A stretch of DNA of 64,000 nucleotides from positions 310,001-374,000 of the forward strand of contig NZ_JAAGOY010000004.1 of assembly GCF_010500215.1 (NCBI RefSeq). Direction: 5' to 3'. The notes beneath the pieces are model-generated. The model was given only the letters and a program-made list of their open reading frames with translations. It made no database searches and was not told the DNA's origin. The translations under genes were made by a program, and so were the position numbers. Of this stretch, positions 1-7,842 are shown in pieces. The DNA is from Aliiroseovarius sp. PrR006 (lineage in GTDB: Bacteria; Pseudomonadota; Alphaproteobacteria; Rhodobacterales; Rhodobacteraceae). Positions within the stretch are counted from its first letter, which is position 1. Every line of letters starts with the position of its first letter.

Positions 1-1
1 G

Positions 2-472
2 TTGTTTACCCCTCTTTGGTCTCCTCGCATTCTGGAAGAATGGGCACGTGCAGCGACGAAACTTGGCCCGGATCAAGAGGCTTTCGCGCGCGGAGAGATT
101 GCGCTGTTGAATGCTTATTGGCCCAAGGCGACGGTTCAGCCGGGCGCGGGCGTCGAGGCGCGCCTGTGGCTGCCGGATCAAAACGACATTCATGTTTTGG
201 CCGCAGCCGTAACAGGTGGGGCTGACGTACTTCTGACGCTGAACAATGCGGACTTCCCGCGCCACACACTGGCCGAGGAAGGGGTGCGTCGCGATAGCCC
301 GGATCTGTTCCTTCTGGAGTTTCTGAAAAGCCATCCCGCAGAAATGACCGTGCTCGGCCAGCGCGTGCTGTCCGAAGCGATCCGCTTGTCAGGTGATGAC
401 AGCTGGACGATGCGCAAACTGATGAAGAAGGCGCGTTTGCCTCGGTTGGGTAAGGCACTCGAAGCGCTCTAG
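2..472 (+). CDS. PIN-like domain protein, 5' end cut by window
   Basis: The reading frame is open to the first base, so this is the C-terminal part (about 156 residues) of a longer protein. The segment with NDIHVLAAAV followed by GADVLLTLNNADFP fits the distal half of a PIN-domain fold, where acidic residues bind metal for RNA cleavage; the N-terminal acidic residue would lie outside the window. The TTG at base 2 should not be taken as the start. No antitoxin gene is visible downstream, so toxin status cannot be judged. The family call is an inference from short motifs. Confidence 0.55.
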   Translation: MFTPLWSPRILEEWARAATKLGPDQEAFARGEIALLNAYWPKATVQPGAGVEARLWLPDQNDIHVLAAAVTGGADVLLTLNNADFPRHTLAEEGVRRDSPDLFLLEFLKSHPAEMTVLGQRVLSEAIRLSGDDSWTMRKLMKKARLPRLGKALEAL

Positions 473-518
473 CCCGTTTTCTTGCCAGAAAACGCAGCGG
501 AGTTTTGCAAAACTCCGA

Positions 519-1199
519 TCACACCCATTTCTCTTGGTTTTTCTCGATCGCAGCGATGCGGTCGGCGGTTTTCGGGTGGCTCATCAGCCACGCGGGCATC
601 ACGCCGCCACGCCCCTTGGTCAGCTCGTCCAGTTTCCCAAACAGGCTTTTCTGTCCCTCGGCCCCGATGCCCGACTTGATCAGAAGCGCGGTGGCATAAG
701 CGTCGGCCTCGTATTCGTCGCCACGGCTCAGGCCCGCTGCCACCAACCGTGTCAAGATGCGCGCGATATAGACGCCAGCGCCGGGCAGGAAGCGCGAGAT
801 CATCATCGTCAACACCGTGCGCAGGGCGTTCTGGCCGGAAAAGTCGATCATCCGTTTGCGTGCGTGGCCCAAGGCGACGTGGCCCAACTCGTGCGCGATG
901 ACGCTGGCCAGTTCCTCACCGGTGACGCGCCCTTTCAGATACTCGTCGTAAAAACCCCGCGTGATGAAGATCCGGCCGTCCGGGGCCGCAAGCCCGTTCA
1001 CCGGCTGGATCTCGTAAATATGCACAGGGATATCTGCCAGGTCCAAGCTGGCCGCCATCCGGTCCGTCAGCTCCTTCAGCTTCCGGTCCGCCAGCCGCGT
1101 GGACTTCGCATCCAGCTCGCGATGGGTGCGCCAGACCGAGAACCTGTAAAGGATCAGGCCATAAAGGATGGGCAAAAGGATCGGCAGAAGCTTAGTCAT
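519..1199 (-). CDS. M48-family zinc metalloprotease
   Basis: The 226-residue protein has an N-terminal hydrophobic segment (about residues 4-20) that should anchor it in the inner membrane. The zinc-binding motif HELGH lies at residues 103-107, and a downstream acidic ligand is in SRGDEYEADAYA near residues 160-170, which is the usual M48 arrangement. The C-terminal SHPKTADRIAAIE is also typical of M48 proteins. Members degrade or process membrane and periplasmic proteins. It lies alone on the minus strand, convergent with the upstream PIN-like gene. The substrate cannot be inferred. Confidence 0.88.
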   Translation of the reverse strand: MTKLLPILLPILYGLILYRFSVWRTHRELDAKSTRLADRKLKELTDRMAASLDLADIPVHIYEIQPVNGLAAPDGRIFITRGFYDEYLKGRVTGEELASVIAHELGHVALGHARKRMIDFSGQNALRTVLTMMISRFLPGAGVYIARILTRLVAAGLSRGDEYEADAYATALLIKSGIGAEGQKSLFGKLDELTKGRGGVMPAWLMSHPKTADRIAAIEKNQEKWV

Positions 1200-1238
1200 G
1201 GCCCCTATATGGGGGTAAATCGTCGGCCATGAAAGGGG

Positions 1239-1880
1239 CTAAGGGGCAGAGTTCGCTACCTCCTCCGCGAGATGCTTATGCCGTTCATGCGCGCGGATCA
1301 TTGCCTTAATCCACACTAACGCGCCTGCAGCCACTACAAGAGCCGCCAGAAGGCCCGCGATGTTGCCCATCAAGTCGGCAAGGATTTCGATCCGCGAGGC
1401 AAATATGAAGCCAAGTCCGACATAGAGCGTGACCCAGATGGTCTCGCCCAGAATGTCCCAGATCGCAAAGCGAAGCCAGCCCAGACCAGTCGCGCCTGCG
1501 GCGAAATTCACCCACGGACCCAGCGGGGCAACCGCCCAGGTGGACAGGAACACGCCCAAGCCTCCGCGCCGATTGACGAAGGCATGCGCCTTGGCCAGTA
1601 CGGCTTTCCGGGCGGGGTTGCGGGCCAGCTTTTCGAGCGCTGGGGTGCCTCCAAAGCGCCCAATGGCAAAGCCTGTTTGGTCTCCGATCACGGCACCGAT
1701 GAAGGCCGCTGCGACCACATTGGTCAGCGCCAGATCTCCGGTCGCGGCAAAGGCTCCACCTGCCAGCATCATCAACGAGGTCGGGATGGGTAGGGCAAGG
1801 CAGGACAGGAAGGCCGAGGCAAACACCACCCACGGGCCATAGTCGGACAGAAGTGTAAAGACGAGCTCGGTCGAGATCAT
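1239..1880 (-). CDS. DedA/VTT-domain membrane protein
   Basis: This 213-residue integral membrane protein has the DedA pattern: an amphipathic N-terminus, the conserved GAVIGDQTGFAIGRFGG region (about residues 60-78), the FVNRRGGLGVFLSTWAVAPLGPW block with conserved Arg and Pro residues, and C-terminal transmembrane helices. DedA proteins are needed for envelope homeostasis and are linked to lipid (undecaprenyl-phosphate or phospholipid) translocation. Its ATG overlaps the stop codon of the upstream 121-residue gene as TAATG, so the two are probably translated together. Confidence 0.87.
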   Translation of the reverse strand: MISTELVFTLLSDYGPWVVFASAFLSCLALPIPTSLMMLAGGAFAATGDLALTNVVAAAFIGAVIGDQTGFAIGRFGGTPALEKLARNPARKAVLAKAHAFVNRRGGLGVFLSTWAVAPLGPWVNFAAGATGLGWLRFAIWDILGETIWVTLYVGLGFIFASRIEILADLMGNIAGLLAALVVAAGALVWIKAMIRAHERHKHLAEEVANSAP

Positions 1881-2245
1881 TACCGTCCGCCTTCATCCGG
1901 CGCAGAGGCCCGATGCGCCTCGATCGCGGCTTCAATTCGGGCGATCAGTTCGTCCAGCGGGATGCCCTGTGCTGCGGCAAGGCGTTTCAGGTTGCGCCCT
2001 TTCGGATCCTTGTCGCCCAAGGCCAGTGCCTCGATCATCACGGGGCGCGGTACGTCCCAAGAATGCGCGACATAATGCGGTGTCATCCACCCTGCGATCG
2101 GCTGGTCGATGTGATCAGGATCGTTCCAATACACCCAATTGCTGACGGTGCGCACGCCAAAGAAGGTCGAAGCCAACAGGGCAACAACCAAGATAACGGT
2201 GGCAACAGGGGCTGCGGCCCACATGCGGCGAAGGGAAGCGATCAC
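1880..2245 (-). CDS. Single-pass membrane protein of unknown function
   Basis: This 121-residue protein has one N-terminal transmembrane segment (about residues 12-32) followed by a soluble domain. A likely short helical domain in the second half contains GRNLKRLAAAQGIPLDELIARIEAAI, which looks like a DNA-binding-type or SAM-like helical hairpin. The start is a GTG at 2243-2245 with AAGGAG seven bases upstream. It is translationally coupled to the DedA gene (TAATG). I do not recognise the family. Confidence 0.7.
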   Translation of the reverse strand: MIASLRRMWAAAPVATVILVVALLASTFFGVRTVSNWVYWNDPDHIDQPIAGWMTPHYVAHSWDVPRPVMIEALALGDKDPKGRNLKRLAAAQGIPLDELIARIEAAIEAHRASAPDEGGR

Positions 2246-2382
2246 TGGATTTCTCCTTCCTGTCAGGGTTACACGGGTGGAACCAGAATTTCCGTCACCA
2301 TCTGTGCGACATTTCGCCGGATTTCGCCAGTGCGGTGGTGGCGTCTATGCCCGCCAGAACCAAATCTGCAGGGATCACGCAT

Positions 2383-2700
2383 ATGACCAAGGCCCGTTCC
2401 ATCTGGATGTTCCGCAAAATCGCGTCCGTCGAAGGGTGGAGCTATATCGTGCTTCTGTTCGTCGCGATGCCCCTGAAATACTGGGCCGGCATGACCGAGA
2501 TCGTCCCCTTAGTCGGGATGGCGCATGGCTGGTTATTCATTGTCTATATGGGCGCGCTGGTGTTCGCGTCCTCATATGGCGGCCTGTCGATGACGCGGGT
2601 AAACTGGGCCATTCTGGCCAGCTTGCTGCCCTTCGGCACCTTCGTTCATGATCCGTATCTGAAACGCGAAGAAGAGGCCGTGCGCGGCGAATCCGCTTAA
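2383..2700 (+). CDS. DUF3817 membrane protein
   Basis: The 105-residue product begins MTKARSIWMFRKIASVEGWSYI and matches the small DUF3817 family: a first helix with the EG(W/L)SY motif, a GMAHGWLFIVY helix and a third helix ending in a short cytoplasmic tail. I chose ATG 2383 because AGGG lies nine bases upstream and family members start there; an upstream ATG at 2335 would add 16 unconserved residues. Function unknown; inner membrane. The 3' end overlaps the stop of the convergent VWA gene by 4 bp. Confidence 0.78.
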   Translation: MTKARSIWMFRKIASVEGWSYIVLLFVAMPLKYWAGMTEIVPLVGMAHGWLFIVYMGALVFASSYGGLSMTRVNWAILASLLPFGTFVHDPYLKREEEAVRGESA

Positions 2701-3881
2701 CGCCCCAAATCCTTCATACCGCGTTCGATCCCGTCGATGGTCATCGGCACCATGCGGCCTTCGAAGATCTGGTTGATCATCTGGACCGACTGGGTATAGC
2801 GCCAGTGATGCTCGGGCAGGGGGTTGATCCACATATTGTCCGGCCACTGCTCGCGCGCGCGCTCCAGCCAGACCTGACCGGTTTCATCGTTCCAATGCTC
2901 GTTCGCACCACCGCGATAGGCGATCTCGTAGGGCGACATCGAGGCGTCGCCGACGAAGATGCATTTGTAATCCGACCCATAGGTGCGCAGAACCTCCCAC
3001 GTTGGGATTTGCTCGGTCCAGCGGCGTGAATTGTCGCGCCACACACCTTCGTAAAGGCAGTTGTGGAAATAGTAGTATTCGAGGTGCTTGAATTCAGACC
3101 GTGCGGCGGAAAAAAGCTCTTCCACCACTTTGATGTGTGGGTCCATCGATCCGCCAACATCAAGGAATAACAATACCTTGACGGCGTTCTTTCGTTCGGG
3201 GCGGGTCTTGACGTCCAGATAACCATGCTCGGCTGTGGCGCGAATGGTGCCGTCAAGATCCAGCTCGTCATGCGCGCCATCACGCGCCCAGTTACGTAGA
3301 CGTTTCAGGGCGACCTTGATATTGCGGGTGCCCAGCTCGACCGAGTCGTCGAGGTTCTTGAATTCGCGCTTGTCCCAGACCTTCACGGCCCGCTGATGCC
3401 GCGAGCGATCTTGACCGATCCGCACACCTTCCGGGTTGTAGCCATAGGCGCCAAAGGGCGACGTGCCCGCCGTGCCGATCCACTTGTTGCCGCCTTGGTG
3501 GCGGCCTTCCTGTTCCTTCAGACGCTCTTTCAGCGTCTCCATCAGCTTGTCGAATCCGCCAAGCGCCTCGATCTCGGCCATTTCCTCGGGGGACATGAAC
3601 TTCTCGGCCATTTTTTCCAGCCATTCCTGCGGGATATCGACGGCTTCAAGCATCTGATCAGCGCTGATCGCCTCGAGACCTTCAAAACTGGCGGCAAAGG
3701 CGCGGTCGAACTTGTCCAGATTGCGTTCGTCCTTCACCATCGCGGTGCGGGCGAGGTAATAGAACCCCTCGATGTCATAGGTGACCAGCCCGGCCTTCAT
3801 CGCCTCCAGAAAAGACAGGTATTCGCGCAGGGATACCGGCACATTGGCGGCGCGGAGGTTTTCGAAGAAGGGTAAGAACAT
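2697..3881 (-). CDS. VWA-domain protein (CoxE-like)
   Basis: The 394-residue cytoplasmic protein has a helical N-terminal half and a von Willebrand A domain in the C-terminal half. The metal-ion site is FLDVGGSMDPH (near residue 240), i.e. D-x-G-x-S rather than D-x-S-x-S, a form I associate with this CoxE-like subfamily. Family members work with a MoxR AAA+ ATPase as a chaperone-like pair for metal or cofactor insertion. The probable partner is the MoxR gene at 6091-6936, upstream on the same strand. The stop-to-start gap to the small membrane gene ahead is 9 bp, so these two form an operon. Confidence 0.85.
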   Translation of the reverse strand: MFLPFFENLRAANVPVSLREYLSFLEAMKAGLVTYDIEGFYYLARTAMVKDERNLDKFDRAFAASFEGLEAISADQMLEAVDIPQEWLEKMAEKFMSPEEMAEIEALGGFDKLMETLKERLKEQEGRHQGGNKWIGTAGTSPFGAYGYNPEGVRIGQDRSRHQRAVKVWDKREFKNLDDSVELGTRNIKVALKRLRNWARDGAHDELDLDGTIRATAEHGYLDVKTRPERKNAVKVLLFLDVGGSMDPHIKVVEELFSAARSEFKHLEYYYFHNCLYEGVWRDNSRRWTEQIPTWEVLRTYGSDYKCIFVGDASMSPYEIAYRGGANEHWNDETGQVWLERAREQWPDNMWINPLPEHHWRYTQSVQMINQIFEGRMVPMTIDGIERGMKDLGR

Positions 3882-3890
3882 GGGCGGGCC

Positions 3891-4052
3891 TTAGGTTCGG
3901 GTGATCATGATGGCGATGAAGGTCGCGATCAGTGCCAGAACGATGCCGTAGACCGCCCCATATTGCGCCATATCCAGCCGGTTTCCGCCGCGTTTCTTTG
4001 CCCGCAGCGCACCAAAGGTTGCGCCCATCACAAAAGCCACAATTACAATCAT
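3891..4052 (-). CDS. Small two-helix membrane protein (53 aa)
   Basis: The small frame starts MIVIVAFVMGATFGALRAKK and ends IATFIAIMITRT. It has two hydrophobic stretches (about residues 1-16 and 34-50) joined by a basic loop (RAKKRGGNR), giving a hairpin membrane protein. The stop lies 9 bp before the VWA gene start and both are co-oriented, so co-transcription is likely. The frame is uninterrupted and the hydrophobic pattern is regular, which supports it as a real gene. Function unknown. Confidence 0.65.
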   Translation of the reverse strand: MIVIVAFVMGATFGALRAKKRGGNRLDMAQYGAVYGIVLALIATFIAIMITRT

Positions 4053-4105
4053 CTTCGCATCCCTGGCTTATGGCCCCCTTGCCCCGGGGAACCCTGTCAT
4101 CCTGC

Positions 4106-5491
4106 CTAGCCGGGTGCAATGGCTGCGATCTCGCGAAGCCGTGCCCCCACCTGAGCGTTTGAGCCGAAGCCATACCGCGCCCAGCCCAGACTGTCGAGCC
4201 GTAGGCGCGCAGCGTCACTTGCGTGACCTTTGCGATCCAATGCCTCGGCTTTGATCATCATCATCGTGGCCAGAAGGGCGGCATTTTGGGCCTGCCGGAC
4301 CGCGGGAAGGTGACGGTTTACGGTTGCAATGGCCTGATCCAAATTGCCCGCCGACAGCGCATAGGCGGCCAGTTGTACACCGATATGCGCGGCATGCAGG
4401 TCAGTGCCGGCGCGGTCGCGATAGATGGCATTGGCGTCTTTGAAGGCTGCAAAAGCGAGCTTGCTGTCGGACTGAATATGCAACTGGCCCATGGCAAACA
4501 GGCTGAAGGCCAACCGATTGTCCTGCCACCCTTTCTGTCGCGCGATCGAGACTGCGCGCAGGGCTGCTAGCTGACGCTGCTTGATGGCTTTGCCCTGTCC
4601 CAGAGCGTCAGAGATAGCGCGCTTCCATGCCGTAGGCGTTGGGGGCGTAAGGCGTGGGGTGCCGGATCCGCCCGCTGGGTTCAGGCGCTTCAGCACGACG
4701 GGAAGGCGTTGCGCCACCTCGGCCCGCGACTGGCCCGAGCGCAGGTCCGGCGCGTAATAGGCCCGCAGGATCAGCATGTCGAAGCCGGTGAGCACCGTGT
4801 GGAAGTTATCGTCGTTGAATACGCTGTTTTCCAGCCGATAGAGGTCATTCACCGGGCCAAGCGCCTGTGCGACTTCCTCGTGCAGGCAGTCGCGCATCTC
4901 TTGCGGGCTGACATCGGACGGGATGATCACGGTCATCTGCCTGCGCTGCCGCATCCGTGTCCAATCGGTGCGCGCGGTGCCGCGATGGCGCAGGTAATCA
5001 TCCCACCCTGCCACGTTGGGGGCTACGAAACAGGCCGCATGGGGCACGTGCCGTTGGAGCTTCCGCTTAGGGATCAGCTCGACGGTTATCTGTCCCCCTG
5101 ACGCGCCCGCGCCGCGGCGAATGTCGATGCCGGCCTCTTGGCGCAGACGGAACAACAGCTGGTCCAGATCGGCCTGCATCCGGGCCGGAGCACGCCCGGC
5201 GACCGTGACGGAAATCGGGCCTTCAAACCGCGAGAGGGCGGCAAGGGGGCGACCGCTTTCCAACTGAAAGCTCAGATCCAGGAAGTCTCCTATGATCAAG
5301 CTGTTGGACCGGATCGGGCGTGTACCTTTTGTTGTCGGAAAGACCTTCATGGCGGGCAAGGTGGCTGGTAATCCAGCGCGCCGCGTTGCGACCTCGTCTA
5401 CGCTGGTCCCGCGCGAATTGGGAACCGTCGCCACACATCCAGCTAGTAGAAAGGCGGCGGGGATCAGGAATGAGAGGCGGCGAGACCACAT
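4106..5491 (-). CDS. DUF2927 lipoprotein
   Basis: I start this at ATG 5491 because GGAAGGAG sits just upstream and the protein then opens with a lipoprotein signal, MWSRRLSFLIPAAFLLAGC, with Cys19 as the lipidation site. The 461-residue protein has a DUF2927-like centre (CLHEEVAQALGPVNDLYRLENS), which resembles a metalloprotease-like fold with the HEE motif, and a C-terminal half of tetratricopeptide-like helices. It should be anchored in the envelope. It lies between moxR and the VWA gene on the same strand. The reaction is unknown. Confidence 0.8.
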   Translation of the reverse strand: MWSRRLSFLIPAAFLLAGCVATVPNSRGTSVDEVATRRAGLPATLPAMKVFPTTKGTRPIRSNSLIIGDFLDLSFQLESGRPLAALSRFEGPISVTVAGRAPARMQADLDQLLFRLRQEAGIDIRRGAGASGGQITVELIPKRKLQRHVPHAACFVAPNVAGWDDYLRHRGTARTDWTRMRQRRQMTVIIPSDVSPQEMRDCLHEEVAQALGPVNDLYRLENSVFNDDNFHTVLTGFDMLILRAYYAPDLRSGQSRAEVAQRLPVVLKRLNPAGGSGTPRLTPPTPTAWKRAISDALGQGKAIKQRQLAALRAVSIARQKGWQDNRLAFSLFAMGQLHIQSDSKLAFAAFKDANAIYRDRAGTDLHAAHIGVQLAAYALSAGNLDQAIATVNRHLPAVRQAQNAALLATMMMIKAEALDRKGHASDAARLRLDSLGWARYGFGSNAQVGARLREIAAIAPG

Positions 5492-5555
5492 TAGAAGCTC
5501 CTTCCACAGCTGGCGGAGGACACGCGCCAAGGCGATCCACCGCGAACGTGATGTG

Positions 5556-5838
5556 TCAGAAGGGGGCGAACGCTCCCGGATAAATGCAAGCATCCGGCCG
5601 ATCTGGGGTCAGATCGCCGGTAAAAACGCGCCACGTCAGCGCGCGCCCTGACGGGCGGGGCCCGGTCGCTCAGGGTCTCGTTCAAGGCGGTCAGGACTGC
5701 GTCGGACGGGGTGGTTTCATATCCCCGTGGCCCAACGTATTTCTCGCCATGCAGCCTGCGATCGTTCCACCGGTCGCAAGGCACTACATTGGCGCGGCTC
5801 GTCTCGCTCTGAACGGAAATGCAGGCATTGTTTCCCAT
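5556..5838 (-). pseudogene. Possible frameshifted gene remnant upstream of the DUF2927 gene
   Basis: Two overlapping minus-strand frames look protein-like but do not join. The first runs from 5838 and includes WNDRRLHGEKYVGPRGYE. A second frame ends at a TGA at 5556 and includes LTWRVFTGDLTPDRPD and a plausible tail ending GAFAPF. The switch would be near 5630-5650. If one base were inserted or lost, the product would be a protein of about 95 residues ending 64 bp before the DUF2927 start. There is no clear ribosome binding site at 5838. Family unknown; low confidence. Confidence 0.25.
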
Positions 5839-6090
5839 TACAATACAAACACACCGTTTTTATGCCCCCCCAGGCATCAAAAAATCATAAGGGTGGTGGT
5901 GGTCCGATCCCAAGCAAAACCATCACATTAAGTGCAAACGGACCGTCAAAAAACACGTTTTGTCAATATGTTGTGGGGCTGAGTTGCATCGGCACAACGG
6001 CAAATGGACTGGGCCTGCGCACGGGGTCGAATCATAAACGGGGCCAAGTTGCCTTGACCCCGCCTGTATTTCGATTGAATTTCTGGTGCG
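5839..6090. other. Intergenic region, no gene seen
   Basis: This stretch contains a run of seven C residues (5869-5875), A-rich tracts, and no open frame with a convincing start and codon use. Together with the doubtful remnant at 5556-5838 it separates the MoxR gene from the DUF2927 gene, so a promoter for the latter is likely here, but I could not pick one. Confidence 0.4.
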
Positions 6091-6936
6091 TCAGCGCTGT
6101 CCACGTGCCATGAACGCCAGCCGTTCAAACAGGTGCACATCCTGTTCGTTCTTCAACAGCGCCCCATGCAGGGTGGGCAGTGCGCTGGCGCCATCACGCT
6201 TCAGCTCGGCCGGGTCGATATCCTCGGCCAAAAGCAGCTTCAGCCAATCCAGAACTTCCGAGGTCGACGGCTTTTTCTTCAGCCCGGGCTGTTCACGGAT
6301 CTCATAGAACTGGGTCAGCGCTTCGGTCAGCAGGCGCGCTTTGATGCCGGGGTGATGGACTTCGACGATGCGGGCCATCGTTTCTGCATCCGGGAAGCGG
6401 ATATAGTGGAAGAAACAGCGGCGCAGGAAGGCGTCGGGCAGCTCTTTTTCGTTGTTCGACGTGATGATGATGATCGGACGGTGGCGGGCCTTGATGGTTT
6501 CGCCGGTCTCGTAGACGTGGAATTCCATCTTATCCAGCTCTTGCAGCAGATCGTTCGGAAACTCGATATCCGCCTTGTCGATCTCGTCAATCAGCAGAAC
6601 CACGCGCTCGTCGGCCTCGAATGCTTCCCAAAGCTTGCCACGCTTGATGTAGTTCTTGACGTCATGCACCCGTTCGTCGCCCAGCTGGCTGTCGCGCAGA
6701 CGGCTGACCGCGTCATATTCATACAGACCCTGTTGCGCCTTGGTGGTGGACTTGATGTTCCACTCGATCATGCGCGCGCCCAAGGCACTGGCGACCTGCA
6801 GGGCCAGCTCGGTCTTGCCGGTTCCGGGTTCCCCTTTTACCAGAAGCGGACGTTCCAAGGTGACCGCTGCGTTCACAGCGACCTTCAGGTCATCGGTGGC
6901 CACATAGCTGTCGGTTCCGTCAAAGCGATTGGTCAT
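6091..6936 (-). CDS. MoxR-family AAA+ ATPase
   Basis: The 281-residue ATPase has Walker A GEPGTGKTEL near residues 36-43, Walker B VVLLIDEIDKAD near residues 113-124, and a sensor-type segment IITSNNEKELPDAFLRRC. These mark the MoxR branch of AAA+ proteins, which remodel partners together with VWA-domain proteins. The VWA protein at 2697-3881 is the likely partner. I chose ATG 6936 (MTNRF) because AAGGA lies six bases upstream; the alternative ATG six bases earlier would leave no spacing. Cytoplasmic. Confidence 0.88.
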   Translation of the reverse strand: MTNRFDGTDSYVATDDLKVAVNAAVTLERPLLVKGEPGTGKTELALQVASALGARMIEWNIKSTTKAQQGLYEYDAVSRLRDSQLGDERVHDVKNYIKRGKLWEAFEADERVVLLIDEIDKADIEFPNDLLQELDKMEFHVYETGETIKARHRPIIIITSNNEKELPDAFLRRCFFHYIRFPDAETMARIVEVHHPGIKARLLTEALTQFYEIREQPGLKKKPSTSEVLDWLKLLLAEDIDPAELKRDGASALPTLHGALLKNEQDVHLFERLAFMARGQR

Positions 6937-7257
6937 GCCCATTCCTTACATCCGGTGCGTACGATGTGTGACGAGGTAAACGCCAACGTGCATTTTGGCA
7001 AGGCCAAGGCGCTTTGACGCTACGGCGTCAGATTGGAATCGTTCCTGCGTAATCTGCGGTCAATCTGCTCACAAATTGAACACGAGATGTCACACGCTAT
7101 CAGTGGCTTAGTCGAAAGTGCCGAAATGCTTTTCTGGGTTAAGTTTTTCAGGCGTGACATTCCATGTAAGCGGGTGTACATCAGCGCCAGAAGAAACCGG
7201 GCGCTTACTGGCGAAAAGGTCTCCAGGAACCGCGATCCGGTATAAGAGGGAGTTGGT
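6937..7257. other. Divergent promoter region between moxR and the dksA-like gene
   Basis: This 321-bp stretch separates divergent genes and must carry both promoters. A perfect short inverted repeat, TGACGC-TACG-GCGTCA, lies at 7015-7030 and could be an operator or a hairpin. The start of the downstream gene is defined by GAGGGAG five bases before ATG 7258. No additional gene is seen. Confidence 0.45.
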
Positions 7258-7680
7258 ATGAAAGCCGAGACTTTCCTGTCCGACGATTATCGGCCAGCCG
7301 AAGACGAACCATTCATGAATGACAGGCAGCTGGAGTACTTCCGGCGCAAACTTGAAGCTTGGAAGGCCGAGCTTCTGGACGAAAGCCGTCACACGATCGA
7401 AGGCCTGCAAGACGGCACGCGCAACATTCCCGACATCGCGGATCGCGCCTCGGAAGAGACGGACCGCGCGCTGGAACTGCGCACCCGCGACCGCGCACGC
7501 AAGCTGGTTGCCAAGATTGATCAGGCGCTGCGCCGGATTGACGAAGGTGAATACGGGTATTGTGAAGACACGGGCGAGCCGATCTCGCTGAAGCGTCTGG
7601 ATGCACGTCCGATCGCAACGCTGAGCCTTGAGGCTCAGGAGCGCCACGAGCGCCGCGAGAAGGTGCATCGCGACGACTGA
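7258..7680 (+). CDS. DksA/TraR-family RNA polymerase-binding regulator
   Basis: The 140-residue protein has an N-terminal coiled-coil region (about residues 25-90) and a C-terminal finger domain, the architecture of DksA, which inserts into the secondary channel of RNA polymerase and works with ppGpp. The finger reads YGYCEDTGEP...ARPIATLSLEAQERHE and has only one of the four zinc-ligand cysteines of E. coli DksA. This form is known from Rhodobacter sphaeroides relatives, which still act as DksA. The basic-acidic coiled-coil tip near DIADRASEETDRALE is conserved. Confidence 0.9.
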   Translation: MKAETFLSDDYRPAEDEPFMNDRQLEYFRRKLEAWKAELLDESRHTIEGLQDGTRNIPDIADRASEETDRALELRTRDRARKLVAKIDQALRRIDEGEYGYCEDTGEPISLKRLDARPIATLSLEAQERHERREKVHRDD

Positions 7681-7754
7681 TCCGGGGTCGGGTGGGGCGT
7701 TCTGGTTGGAGGACGGCGCGTTTTGTCACGTACCCTTGGAAAAAGAACCATGTC

Positions 7755-7785
7755 ACAAAGGCGGCGGGCTTACCGTCGCCTTTGT
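7755..7785 (+). terminator. Hairpin downstream of the dksA-like gene
   Basis: ACAAAGGCG (7755-7763) pairs perfectly with CGCCTTTGT (7777-7785). There is only a weak T tract after it, so it may be a terminator of low efficiency or an mRNA 3' end. Confidence 0.5.
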
Positions 7786-7842
7786 CGTTGAAGGGGGCAG
7801 AGCTTCAACGATGACGCAGACGCTGAGCAGGGACCGCAAGGC

